Of a DNA stretch of 64,000 nt, positions 34,352 through 43,185 are shown one piece after another (position 1 is the first letter of the stretch; every line of letters begins with the position of its first letter). The stretch is from positions 1-64,000 of the forward strand of contig JAEZCE010000089.1 in the NCBI GenBank assembly GCA_023429995.1, in the 5' to 3' direction. The stretch comes from Bacillota bacterium. Its GTDB lineage: Bacteria; Bacillota; UBA4882; UBA8346. The translations under genes were made by a program, and so were the position numbers. The notes under the pieces were generated by a model, which did not search any database, was not told the origin of the DNA, and was given only the letters and a program-made list of their open reading frames with translations.

Positions 34352-36274
34352 CTAATATTTTTTATTGGCCACCTTATCCGCGGCAACCGGCAGGACGATG
34401 ATTTGACCGGCTTCCACTTTGGAAATGTCGCCGATATGGTTAATTTCCATCAGTAAATTTACGGTGGTTCCGTAGCGCATCGCCAGTCGCCAGAGGGTTT
34501 CCTTGGGTTTCAGCACATAGAGGTGGCTGGAAGGAATTAAAATCACCAACGGTTGGCCCGGTTTCAGATCCGCCGCCGTATGCAAATCATTTTCCTTCAG
34601 GATACCGGCCGGAGTTACGCCGTATTTCCGGGCGATTTGCGAGAGGGTCTCGCCGGGTTTCAGCGTAACGGTTAATTCCATCCCCACCGTCACTTGGGAG
34701 TGATCCGCCCGGGGGGTGGAGGACGGCTCGATGACCAGCTTTTTGGACATCGGGTTATCCGGAGGGGCATTAACACTGGTTGCGCCAGGTTGCGCTGTAC
34801 TCTGGGCCGGGGATTGTGCCAGTCCCGAGCTGGAGCCCTGCTGGGGAGTTTTGGCATTGTCCGCCGTTTCGGCGGCTCCTGTTTCCGTGACTTGGGTGGC
34901 GTTATCCGCGGCTGAGATGTTTTGATTTGCCGCCACTGGTGTTTGGGCAGTATTGGCCGGGGATTGAGTTTGGACAGTCGGCTCTAGACCGGGAGCCGGG
35001 ATTGGCGTCGGTGTGGGTGTTGTTTCAGGTGACGGCGCCGAGGCCGGCAATTTTTCTTTTGCCGCCGGGTCAATAGTTACGGAGCTGGCTTCAGCCACCC
35101 CGGTGTGAATGATTTTGGGCGTGATGAAAATACAAATTTCTGTGCTGTCATTGGGATCGGTTATTTTTTGTTTAAAGAGCCAGCCGATTAAAGGCAGGGA
35201 ACCTAAGCCCTTGATTTTGTCGGTGGCAGTGACTGTGTTGATTTCATTCAATCCCGAAAGAACGAATGTCTGACCGTCCCGCAAGCGGATTACCGAACTG
35301 ATCTCACGGTTACGGACAACCGGAAGTTGGTTTTCACCGGCAGTTTCGGAGCCGGACAGGCTGCTGACATTGGCCTTGACATTGACGGTGACGATATTGT
35401 CGGAGTTGATCCGCGGCGTTACCGATAATTTGGTGCCGACCTCAACATACTCTACACTGTAATTAACCTCTGAGTCGGTCGAATTGGTGATGACCCGGGG
35501 ATAACGGTCGCCGATAAAAACCGTGCCTTCCTGGCTGTCGGTAGTGGAAATCATGGGATTGGACAGCAGCTTGGCTTCACTTGTTTTTTCCCATAACTGC
35601 AGAAGATGGGAGGCGGTTCCGGTGATGGTTAGATCGGTGAAATTAATATTAAAGTCGTTCGCGGTCCAGTTAACTCCCGCCTTATCCAGGGTCGACTTTT
35701 TGATCTCCTCCACCCGGACATCAATGGTAATCTGGGCCATTTCCCGGTCCAGACTTTTGATGATCTCGGCGATGTTCTGATGGGTTAAGATGTTGGCCCG
35801 GATGGTTAACTGGTTGGTCCGGGCATCAACTCCGATTTGATCCGCGGGCACCAGCACTTTGAGGGTATTGACGATCTGATCGGGTTTGGCATATGTGAGC
35901 CGGTAGACCCGGGTCTCTCTGGATTCAAAATTGGTAAAGGTCTTTTCATTGCCGATCAGGACGGTGCGGCTGGCTGTGATCCAGCGGGTCGAAAAGCCGT
36001 TGGTTTGGGCCAGCATTTCAATGGCCTCCTTTACCGTTAAACCGGCCTTGATTTTAATGTTGACCAGGCCCTTGACACCGGGGTCCATCAACACATTCAG
36101 TTCGTCCAATTCGCCCAGGCTCCGGAAAACCTCCCGGATATCGGCGTCAAAAACGTCAAATTTGGAAATGAGCGTATCCCCAAGCTGAGCGCTGAAGACG
36201 GGGAGCGAAAAGATGCCCATCATGAAAAGAATACCTATCCAGAGCGTTTTTTTAAAGAGATTTGTTTTGGTCAT
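34352..36274 (-). CDS. pilQ: PilQ-type secretin with C-terminal LysM pair
   Basis: Outer-membrane ring through which the pilus passes. 640 residues: signal peptide (about 1-29), STN-like N0 domain (36-108), secretin N1 domain (122-180), secretin barrel (185-392, with VIRLRDGQTFVLSGL and GLGSLPLIGWLFK), a Pro/Thr/Ala/Gln-rich linker (about 402-520), then LysM at 535-580 and LysM at 584-629. LysM modules bind peptidoglycan and are usually absent or differently placed in secretins. Last gene of pilMNOPQ, starting 23 nt inside the pilP-like gene. Confidence 0.9.
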   Translation of the reverse strand: MTKTNLFKKTLWIGILFMMGIFSLPVFSAQLGDTLISKFDVFDADIREVFRSLGELDELNVLMDPGVKGLVNIKIKAGLTVKEAIEMLAQTNGFSTRWITASRTVLIGNEKTFTNFESRETRVYRLTYAKPDQIVNTLKVLVPADQIGVDARTNQLTIRANILTHQNIAEIIKSLDREMAQITIDVRVEEIKKSTLDKAGVNWTANDFNINFTDLTITGTASHLLQLWEKTSEAKLLSNPMISTTDSQEGTVFIGDRYPRVITNSTDSEVNYSVEYVEVGTKLSVTPRINSDNIVTVNVKANVSSLSGSETAGENQLPVVRNREISSVIRLRDGQTFVLSGLNEINTVTATDKIKGLGSLPLIGWLFKQKITDPNDSTEICIFITPKIIHTGVAEASSVTIDPAAKEKLPASAPSPETTPTPTPIPAPGLEPTVQTQSPANTAQTPVAANQNISAADNATQVTETGAAETADNAKTPQQGSSSGLAQSPAQSTAQPGATSVNAPPDNPMSKKLVIEPSSTPRADHSQVTVGMELTVTLKPGETLSQIARKYGVTPAGILKENDLHTAADLKPGQPLVILIPSSHLYVLKPKETLWRLAMRYGTTVNLLMEINHIGDISKVEAGQIIVLPVAADKVANKKY

Positions 36275-36884
36275 GGGGAGCCTCCTTTCTGAGGTAGAGA
36301 CGGAGATCTTTTTTGGAAGAATTCAGCATGATGAAATTATTGTCAATTTCGGCTACCAGGTAATCCGTACCGGGTACCGGGTCGCCCAGGTGCAAGATGT
36401 AAGGTTTGCCCCGGAAATTAATCAATACCACCTGATCGCCGGCAATTCCAATGGTACCGTTCCATACGGGTTTGAGGCGATCGTCCTTGGCTACGGGCGC
36501 TTTGGTGTTTGCCCCTGAAAACAGGGGCCGGGCGGGAGCTGATTTTGGATTGGATATATTTTTGGCCTCGGCCTTCGTTATCCCCGGTAAAAAAGGGTCC
36601 CGGCCGGTTCCGTCAGGTTGGCCCGCCGTCTTCGCCACGACCGGGTTTCCCGGCGAGGGTGGCGAAGGGGGTGGAGTCGTCCCTGGAAAGACAGGGGAAA
36701 TGGGTTTGTCAAAACCGGAAAGGCCGCTTTCCGAAGTCACATGGGCGGTATTATTTTGCGGCGGGGATGAAGCCGGAGGCTGGGAAGAAAACAAAAGATA
36801 AACACAGGCGATCAGACCCGCGCCGGAGATGATCAAGGTAAAAGGACTGATTTTTGGTTTGGGTTTAGCGGACGCTTCTTTCAT
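36252..36884 (-). CDS. PilP-like pilus assembly lipoprotein analogue
   Basis: 210 residues. One N-terminal transmembrane helix (about 14-32), a Pro/Ser-rich linker, then DPFLPG and a beta-rich HR domain (WNGTIGIAGDQVVLINFRGKPYIL, GDPVPGTDYLVAEID). This pattern is that of PilP/GspC, which joins inner-membrane PilNO to the secretin. PilP is normally a lipoprotein; no lipobox is present here. Overlaps pilQ by 23 nt and pilO by 4 nt. Confidence 0.72.
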   Translation of the reverse strand: MKEASAKPKPKISPFTLIISGAGLIACVYLLFSSQPPASSPPQNNTAHVTSESGLSGFDKPISPVFPGTTPPPSPPSPGNPVVAKTAGQPDGTGRDPFLPGITKAEAKNISNPKSAPARPLFSGANTKAPVAKDDRLKPVWNGTIGIAGDQVVLINFRGKPYILHLGDPVPGTDYLVAEIDNNFIMLNSSKKDLRLYLRKEAPHDQNKSL

Positions 36885-37465
36885 GGCCTATCTCCCGTAA
36901 CTTGATTTTTCGTGGATATCAAGTCCAACGTCATTTGAATATTTAAAATATAAGGAAGTTTGGAGTCGTCATCGGCTCCCGGCTGGTTTGCCTTCAAGCT
37001 CAGATCGGCTGCTTTGACGGCTCTTTTGGAACCGGGCAAGGCTTTTAAAAAGAGAATGACGCCCGGATAAGACCCGTTCAGCTCAACCCGCCATTGGAAG
37101 ACCTGAAAGGCCGGGTTGTCCTGGTAAAATTGGGGCTTGTTATTCACCTGGCAACTGGTGATTTTAACCCCGCTCCGGCCGGCCAAACTGTCCAGTTCCT
37201 TCACAAAGTCATCCTGATTTTCCTTGGAAGGGATAAAGAAGCCCATTTTTTGACTATCGATTTCCAACTGTTTGATTTCCCGGGTCAACTCGGGCAGTTC
37301 TTTCAATTTGGCCTGAGCCGCTTGGATTTCCGCTTCTTTTTGTTGGATTGCTGCGGTTATTTGGGTGGTTTGGGTATAAAAATAATAAATACCGGCGATA
37401 TCGCCCGCGAAAAGGATGGCTGCCACCAAGGCCGGGAGCAGGTTATGGATTTTGATCTTTGGCAT
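36881..37465 (-). CDS. pilO: Type IV pilus inner-membrane protein PilO
   Basis: 194 residues: a short cytosolic start, one transmembrane helix (about 11-30), a coiled-coil (AAIQQKEAEIQAAQAKLKEL) and a ferredoxin-like periplasmic domain. It partners with PilN in aligning the motor with the secretin. Overlaps pilN by 23 nt upstream and the pilP-like gene by 4 nt downstream. Confidence 0.85.
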   Translation of the reverse strand: MPKIKIHNLLPALVAAILFAGDIAGIYYFYTQTTQITAAIQQKEAEIQAAQAKLKELPELTREIKQLEIDSQKMGFFIPSKENQDDFVKELDSLAGRSGVKITSCQVNNKPQFYQDNPAFQVFQWRVELNGSYPGVILFLKALPGSKRAVKAADLSLKANQPGADDDSKLPYILNIQMTLDLISTKNQVTGDRP

Positions 37466-38015
37466 AGTTCAGCAGTCCTCCCCCGGTGGTAATTTGGATC
37501 GAAAAGTCATAACAAGTCACTTTATCCTGAACGCTTTTGCGAATCTGGCTCAACTGAACGGTTTGAAAAGGGGCGGCTGCCTTCAGGCGGGTTAAAAAAT
37601 CACCCACCAACGAAAAGTTGAGGCTGCGGCCGTTAATGGCGATCATCCCGCCCGGAGCGGGAAAACCGGCTTCGGTTAGCCAGACTTTATCCGGAGTGGC
37701 CGCGGCCAATTGATTCAGCAAGTCCGGATATGGGGCGTAACAAGAATTCAGCTTGACAAATTTGGCCCTTTCCTCCGCCAGTTGCTGTTTTTTTTGGGCA
37801 GCCTCCTGTACTTCCCTTAACAGGGATTGGTAAGAAAGCGCTTGCTGGGTCGCTTGTTGTAAAGCGCTTTGGGCGGTGGTGAATTGAAAATATTCGTAAA
37901 CCACTCCGCCGGAAGCAGCCGCGATCAGGACAACGGCCACGATGACCTTGGTGATGCGGGCCGGGTTCATCACGGGTTGGGCCCGGTGTTCCCGGGGCAG
38001 TAAATCGATTCTCAT
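37443..38015 (-). CDS. pilN: Type IV pilus assembly protein PilN
   Basis: 190 residues starting MRIDLLPREHR, the PilN pattern (IDLLP) that binds the cleft of PilM. One transmembrane helix (about 26-46), a coiled coil and a periplasmic domain follow. Overlaps pilM by 4 nt (ATGA). Confidence 0.87.
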   Translation of the reverse strand: MRIDLLPREHRAQPVMNPARITKVIVAVVLIAAASGGVVYEYFQFTTAQSALQQATQQALSYQSLLREVQEAAQKKQQLAEERAKFVKLNSCYAPYPDLLNQLAAATPDKVWLTEAGFPAPGGMIAINGRSLNFSLVGDFLTRLKAAAPFQTVQLSQIRKSVQDKVTCYDFSIQITTGGGLLNYAKDQNP

Positions 38016-39079
38016 CCGGGGATCACCTCGCGTAAGGCCAACCCAAAAGCGACCATCATTTCCGGGATGGCTTGATTAAAGGCAGCGCCGATTTTTTTAT
38101 TGGCGCATTTATATTTCACGGCGGGTTGAGCCAGACTCACCGGGTATCCCAACTCTTGACTGAGGAAAGGCAGCAGGTTATTTAACTGGGCCACGCCGCC
38201 GGTCAATTCTAGCCGGGAAATCTCATCGTTGCGTTGCTGAACCCGATAGTAATCGAAGGAGCGCTTGATTTCCAAGACCAGTTCCCGGAGGCCCCCCAAC
38301 ATGGTAAAGTTCACTTGATACAGCTCACTGCCGGGAACCGCCTGGGCCAGATTGTACTGGGCATCACTATACTGCCGCTTTAATTGTTCGGCTTTCTCCA
38401 GGGAAACCCCAAGATTTTTGGCGATACTTTCGGTGAGCGGTTTGCCGGCTATCGGGATGATCCGGGTAAAACGGGGGATGCCCTCTTTGACGATGGTCAG
38501 ATCGGAGGTGGTGGCGCCGATGTTCAGCAGGGCGACGCTGGCATTGTCGAGGGAGTTTTCCAAACCCAGGCCGCGGGCTAAAGCCAATGCCTGGATGTCG
38601 ATGGCTAAAGGATGAATGCCCGCCTGACGGAGGATCTCCATTTGCTGGGTGATAATATCCTTATGGACCGCGGCCAGGAAGATTTCCGATTCGTTCTGCT
38701 CGCGGTTTTGACCGATAATCTGAAAGTCGAGGGACACTTCGTCGATGGGGAAGGGGACATATTTTTCGGCTTCCCATTGCAGGGCGTTGCGGATCTCCTC
38801 TTTATCCAGCAACGGCACTTTCACCGTACGCACAATGGTGGACTGGCCGCTGATGGCGATCACGGCGCGGCGGCTAGTGGTTTTTTTGAATAAATTTTGC
38901 AAAACCGGCACGATGGGCGGAGCGTTTTGAAACATGTCTTTGCTGAAGGCCTCCTCCGGCAAGGGTTCGCTCCGGGCCAGCCGGACCCGGAACGGATGGC
39001 CGTTTTCGATCTCCACTAGCTTGACCGCGCTCGTTCCGATATCTAGTCCAATACCGCTTTTCGCCAAATCATATCCCAA
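38012..39079 (-). CDS. pilM: Type IV pilus assembly protein PilM
   Basis: 355-residue actin-like cytosolic ATP-binding protein: GIGLDIGTSAVKLVEI at the N-terminus, RKVTVP-like and KYVPFPIDEVSLDFQ blocks, NIGATTSDLTIVKEG for the second phosphate loop and LTGGVAQLNNL near the end. It recruits PilN and communicates with PilT/PilB. First gene of pilMNOPQ; -10-like TATAAT (39144-39139 on minus) lies 60 bp upstream without a good -35. Confidence 0.9.
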   Translation of the reverse strand: MGYDLAKSGIGLDIGTSAVKLVEIENGHPFRVRLARSEPLPEEAFSKDMFQNAPPIVPVLQNLFKKTTSRRAVIAISGQSTIVRTVKVPLLDKEEIRNALQWEAEKYVPFPIDEVSLDFQIIGQNREQNESEIFLAAVHKDIITQQMEILRQAGIHPLAIDIQALALARGLGLENSLDNASVALLNIGATTSDLTIVKEGIPRFTRIIPIAGKPLTESIAKNLGVSLEKAEQLKRQYSDAQYNLAQAVPGSELYQVNFTMLGGLRELVLEIKRSFDYYRVQQRNDEISRLELTGGVAQLNNLLPFLSQELGYPVSLAQPAVKYKCANKKIGAAFNQAIPEMMVAFGLALREVIPG

Positions 39080-39592
39080 CCTTCATTAAATATTTCAAAT
39101 TTTGGGTTATTTATCCTTTAAATTATGATAAATAGAAAATTATACAAAGTTTTCCTTTTTTATATTGTCGGCAGGGAAAAGATTTTGTTTATAGTTTTTT
39201 TGAATAGGCAATCTAAAAAGGACGTTAAAATCAATGAGAAATACAATATAGCGCTTTTTAGAATTGAATAGGTTTATTTCAACTGTATTTACCGCGTTTA
39301 TGCCCTTTATAGGCATGCCCAGTCTCAGAGGCGAGAATTGCCTTTTTAAATTTTTGAAAAAGTTGGCCCCAAAAAAGGTTAACGGAGACAGGATTCACAG
39401 GATTAAACAACGTCAAGTTTACCTGCGGGAAAATAGATGGATCCATAGGGGACCTAAAAATAAAAAATCCGGTAAATCCATAAAATCCTGTTCATCCTGT
39501 CAAAGTTCTTTTAGTTGGGCTCACAGTATAGTGAAACTATGCTTGGGTGGGCATGGAGATATTGGTTTCCCCCTATATAGACAGCCTGACGG
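39080..39592. other. Intergenic region between pilM and pilD with repeats
   Basis: About 510 bp without a supported gene. It includes AT-rich DNA next to pilM and an element bounded by inverted AATCCTGT-type repeats at 39387-39501. A 188-codon frame over 39264-39830 is antisense to pilD in its second half and is not called. Confidence 0.5.
39387..39501. repeat. 115-bp element with 18-bp terminal inverted repeats
   Basis: GACAGGATTCACAGGATT (39387-39404) and AATCCTGTTCATCCTGTC (39484-39501) are inverted copies with 16 of 18 matches. The right arm continues a run of 9-bp units (AAATCCGGT, AAATCCATA, AAATCCTGT). This resembles the AATCCTGT-type dispersed repeats seen in many genomes; related units occur at 234-281. 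Confidence 0.65.
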
Positions 39593-40330
39593 TTACCAAT
39601 GGGGCATGTTTATATCGATATACATCACCAGCAACGTTCCCAGGGCCAAAAACGGTCCGAAGGCGATGGGAGTCTGGCGGTGGATTTTTTTCAGTATGAA
39701 CAAAGGCAGGGTTGAGATGATTCCTAAAACACTTCCCAGGAACAAGCTGAGGAGCACCGGGTACCAGCCCAGAAAGATGCCGGTCATCGCCAGCAGCTTC
39801 ACATCGCCAAAGCCCATTCCCTTGGGGTAAAGGAGGGCAATCATCAATAGTAATCCTCCTCCCGCCAAAGCGCCGACCAAAGCCGGGACGAATGAGCCCT
39901 CCAAAGCTTTCAGGGTTAATCCCAGCACGATCAGGGGCAAGGTCAGCCGGTTGGGGATGATCTGCAGCTCCCAGTCGATGAAGGAGATGGCGATCAACCC
40001 ATAGGTCAGGATCAAAAAAGCGAAGTTATCCCAGTTGAGCCCGTAAGCCCCGTAACGAAACCACCACAACAAGGTCAAGCCCCCGCAAAGCAGCTCGGTC
40101 AGGGGATAGCGCCGGCTGATCCTGGCCCGGCAATAACGGCACCGTCCCCGGAGAAAGATGAAACTGAACACCGGAAACAAGTCCAGCCAGTTCAGCTTGT
40201 GCTCACACTGGGGACAATGGGAGGGGGGGAGGACAATGGACTCCCCCCGGGGAAAACGGTAAATGACCACATTGAGAAAACTTCCGATAATTAGGCCAAT
40301 TAAAAAAATTAGGAAGTAAAGAATTAACAT
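39593..40330 (-). CDS. pilD: Prepilin peptidase / N-methyltransferase
   Basis: Cleaves the leader of type IV prepilins and methylates the new N-terminus, in the cytoplasmic membrane. 245 residues with about eight transmembrane helices. The N-terminal domain has two CxxC pairs (CPQC, CRYC). The catalytic aspartates lie in FIDWELQIIPN and GMGFGDVK. RBS and start at 40330 are 67 bp after the pilin gene. Confidence 0.93.
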   Translation of the reverse strand: MLILYFLIFLIGLIIGSFLNVVIYRFPRGESIVLPPSHCPQCEHKLNWLDLFPVFSFIFLRGRCRYCRARISRRYPLTELLCGGLTLLWWFRYGAYGLNWDNFAFLILTYGLIAISFIDWELQIIPNRLTLPLIVLGLTLKALEGSFVPALVGALAGGGLLLMIALLYPKGMGFGDVKLLAMTGIFLGWYPVLLSLFLGSVLGIISTLPLFILKKIHRQTPIAFGPFLALGTLLVMYIDINMPHW

Positions 40331-40397
40331 GAGACCTCACTTGGGTAGGTTGTTAATTAATGGCTCTAAACAGAGCTTTCCTCATCGAATTATCTAA

Positions 40398-40838
40398 TCA
40401 GGTTCCCGGAGAGGTAGAAGGATGTTTATTGCAACTTACCTTGCCATCTTTGTCTGCTTCATAAGCTCCACCGCTTCCACAGGTGGGATAAGTTTTCATG
40501 ATAGGGCCGAAGCTGGTATCAGTACCAGTTGATGGCGTATAGGGTATTGCTGTTGTTAAGGCTGTCTTAAGATCACCAGCGGGGACTTCATCTGTTCCAT
40601 TACCAATAGTTTCTATAGTAGTACTTGAAGTATTTTGTGACGCATAATAATTGTACTGCTCAATCGCGGTTTCTAAAGATGCCCGGTTGGATAGGCAAGC
40701 TTTGGCGGCGGCATCCGCTTGCATGTTAATGAATCTGGGGACCGCCAGCACGGCTAAAACGGCCAGAATGGCAATGACAATCAACAATTCCACCAGGGTA
40801 AAACCTTTTTCCTCTTTGACTTTGAAAAATAAATTCAT
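40398..40838 (-). CDS. pilA: Type IV major pilin candidate
   Basis: 146 residues. The leader MNLFFKVKEEKG precedes FTLVELLIVIAILAVLAVLA, with Glu5 and the hydrophobic assembly helix. The globular part has cysteines at KAC, PTC and VSC that could form a disulfide loop. AGAAGGAG lies before the ATG. Position between pilC and pilD suggests the main structural subunit, which is inference. Confidence 0.9.
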   Translation of the reverse strand: MNLFFKVKEEKGFTLVELLIVIAILAVLAVLAVPRFINMQADAAAKACLSNRASLETAIEQYNYYASQNTSSTTIETIGNGTDEVPAGDLKTALTTAIPYTPSTGTDTSFGPIMKTYPTCGSGGAYEADKDGKVSCNKHPSTSPGT

Positions 40839-40865
40839 TGAAATTCAACTCCTTCTGTTTATTTT

Positions 40866-42086
40866 TTATTTCAAAGTCGCGCCGGAGCTGATATCCAGCA
40901 TCGGGATGGCGACTGAAATAACGATCAGGCCCACCACGGCCCCCATGACCACGATGATGGCCGGTTCGATCATGGTGGTCAGGGACTCCATGGCATAACC
41001 GGCTTCCTTCTCATAAAAGTCGGCTAGCTCGGTTAGCATGTTCGGAAGCTCGCCGGTTTCCTCCCCGACAGCCACCATTTGGGTGACCATGGGCGGAAAG
41101 ACGCCGGTGTCGCTGAGAGGACCGGCCAGGCCGCCGCCCTGGGTCAGATTGATCCGGGCTGTGTTTAAAGCCTTGGCGATCACGGCATTGGTGACCACCC
41201 GTTCGACAATTTCCATGCTGGTGGTAATCAAGATCCCGCTGTTCAACAGGGTAGCCATGGTCCGCGCAAACTGGGCCACCACGATCTTGCGTATTGCCGG
41301 GCCGACAAACTTGATGTTCAATAATATATTGTCCGTGGCGTAACGGCCTACCGGAGTTTGGCGGTACTGAACAAAGCCAAAAGCTGCCGCCCCCAGAGCG
41401 GGTAACAGGATAAACCAGTAATGGCCCAGAAAAGTGCTGACGCCCATCATGACCAGGGTGATGCCGGGTAACTTCATCCCGGAGTCGGTGAACATTTTCA
41501 AGAAAGTAGGCATCACCGCAACCATTAAGAAAATGACCACCCCGACGGCCACACAGGATAGAATAATCGGGTACATCAGGGAACCGGTGATCTTTTTGCG
41601 CAATTCATAGCTGCGTTCGAAATTCTCCGCCAGCCGCTCCAGGACGGTATCCAGCATGCCGCCGGCCTCGCCCGCCTCCACCATGTGAATGTAGATGGGG
41701 GGGAAGATCTTCGGGTACTTGGCTAGAGCCGTATGCAAGGGGTGGCCGGACTCCACATCCTGGCGCACCTGGGTGGCGACCAGGGCCAGTTGGGCGCTTT
41801 CAGTCTGTTTGGCCAACAAGTTCAGACTGGTGACGATGTTCAAACCGGCTTTCATGACCACCGCAAACTGGCGGGTGAAAAGCACCAAATCTCGCAGCTT
41901 GACCCGGCCGCCGGCCACCTTTTTCTGTTCGGTCTGGCTTTTGCCCTCGGAGACCGGTTTCAGGGAAATAATAAATGAACCTTCACTGCGAACTTTAGCG
42001 GCGGCTTCGCGGATATCTTCGGCCTCCACCTGGCCTTTCTGGAGATTGCCGCCGCGATCGCGCTGCTGATATTCAAAGGTCGCCAT
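40866..42086 (-). CDS. pilC: Type IV pilus inner-membrane platform PilC
   Basis: 406 residues: two GspF domains and three transmembrane helices (about 170-195, 220-240, 375-398). Recognisable patterns are RQFAVVMKAGLNIVTSL, EAGEAGGMLDTVLERLA and VGEETGELPNML. It rotates or holds the pilin during assembly by PilB and retraction by PilT. Confidence 0.93.
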   Translation of the reverse strand: MATFEYQQRDRGGNLQKGQVEAEDIREAAAKVRSEGSFIISLKPVSEGKSQTEQKKVAGGRVKLRDLVLFTRQFAVVMKAGLNIVTSLNLLAKQTESAQLALVATQVRQDVESGHPLHTALAKYPKIFPPIYIHMVEAGEAGGMLDTVLERLAENFERSYELRKKITGSLMYPIILSCVAVGVVIFLMVAVMPTFLKMFTDSGMKLPGITLVMMGVSTFLGHYWFILLPALGAAAFGFVQYRQTPVGRYATDNILLNIKFVGPAIRKIVVAQFARTMATLLNSGILITTSMEIVERVVTNAVIAKALNTARINLTQGGGLAGPLSDTGVFPPMVTQMVAVGEETGELPNMLTELADFYEKEAGYAMESLTTMIEPAIIVVMGAVVGLIVISVAIPMLDISSGATLK

Positions 42087-42101
42087 GAGCTCCTCCTTGG
42101 C

Positions 42102-43163
42102 TTACAGGACTCCCAACGTTTTTTTAAACTCCTCCTGATCGCTGGCCCGCAGCACCGCTTCTTGCAAACTGATGATTCCCCGCTGATAGAGGGATTTTAA
42201 GGAAGAATCCATTGTCTGCATGCCGGCGCGGCCGCCGGTCAACATCACGGTGGGCAACTGATGAGTCTTGCCCTCCCGGATCAGGTTGCGGACTGCGCCG
42301 TTGGTAATCATGATCTCCACCGCCACCGCCCGCCCGGCCTGATTGACTTTGGGAATTAAGGTTTGGGCCACGATTCCCTGTAAAGCCATGGATAACTGGA
42401 TCCGGATCTGCGATTGCTGATGGGGCGGGAACACGTCGATGATCCGGTCCAGGGTCTGGGTGGCGTCATTGGTATGGAGGGTGGCAAAAACCAAGTGCCC
42501 GGTTTCGGCGGCGGTCAAGGCAATTTGAATCGTCTCCTGATCGCGCATTTCCCCCACCAGGATTACATCCGGGTCTTCCCGAAGGGCGGCCCGCAAGCCG
42601 TTGGCGAAAGAGTCGGTGTCCGTGCCGACCTCCCGCTGGTTGACAATGGCTCTTTGATGATGGTGCATATATTCGATGGGGTCTTCCAGGGTGATAATAT
42701 GGCAATTCCGGGTATTATTGATAATGTCGATCAAAGAGGCCAGGGTGGTGCTTTTGCCGCTGCCGGTAGGGCCGGTCACCAGCACCAGGCCGCGGGCCTT
42801 TTCGGTGAAGCTTCGCACCGCATCGGGTATGCCCAAAGTGTCCAGGGCCGGAATATCATTGGAAATCAGCCGCATCACCGCAGCTAATGTGTTGCGCTGG
42901 CGGAATACGTTCACCCGGAAACGTCCCAGCTCCGGAATGAAATGGGAAAAATCTACCTGGCCCGAGACATTCAACTGTTGCTGCTGTTTTTCGTTGAGGA
43001 GCGGTCGCAGCACCCCCTCCATCGTTTCCGGGCTGATTTCGGGATAGCTGGGGATGGGCAACAGTTCGCCGTAAAGCCGGATCATCGGGGGACGGTTGAC
43101 TGTAAGATGTAAGTCAGATGCCTTGCGCTGTACCGCCACTGTTAGTAAATCAGCTATTTGCAT
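42102..43163 (-). CDS. pilT: Pilus retraction ATPase PilT
   Basis: 353-residue hexameric ATPase. Starts MQIADLL after AAAGGAG; the frame extends to 43226. Walker A TGPTGSGKSTT, the Asp box TLEDPIEY, Walker B DVILVGEMRD and the His box TAETGHLVFATLHTN are present, as is the retraction motif region DSSLKSLYQRGII (AIRNLIRE is VRNLIREGK here). It should power pilus retraction and twitching motility. Confidence 0.94.
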   Translation of the reverse strand: MQIADLLTVAVQRKASDLHLTVNRPPMIRLYGELLPIPSYPEISPETMEGVLRPLLNEKQQQQLNVSGQVDFSHFIPELGRFRVNVFRQRNTLAAVMRLISNDIPALDTLGIPDAVRSFTEKARGLVLVTGPTGSGKSTTLASLIDIINNTRNCHIITLEDPIEYMHHHQRAIVNQREVGTDTDSFANGLRAALREDPDVILVGEMRDQETIQIALTAAETGHLVFATLHTNDATQTLDRIIDVFPPHQQSQIRIQLSMALQGIVAQTLIPKVNQAGRAVAVEIMITNGAVRNLIREGKTHQLPTVMLTGGRAGMQTMDSSLKSLYQRGIISLQEAVLRASDQEEFKKTLGVL

Positions 43164-43185
43164 GCTTTTCTCCTTTCGATTTTGA

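Noticed and set aside
34694..34925. Two plus-strand frames of about 70 codons
   Set aside because: They are antisense to the low-complexity linker of pilQ; composition reflects the Pro/Thr/Ala codons.
39139..39168. Promoter for pilM
   Set aside because: A perfect TATAAT on the minus strand lacks any acceptable -35 at 15-18 bp.
39264..39830. 188-codon plus-strand frame
   Set aside because: Its second half is antisense to pilD and its first half lies across the inverted AATCCTGT repeats; no binding site or family.
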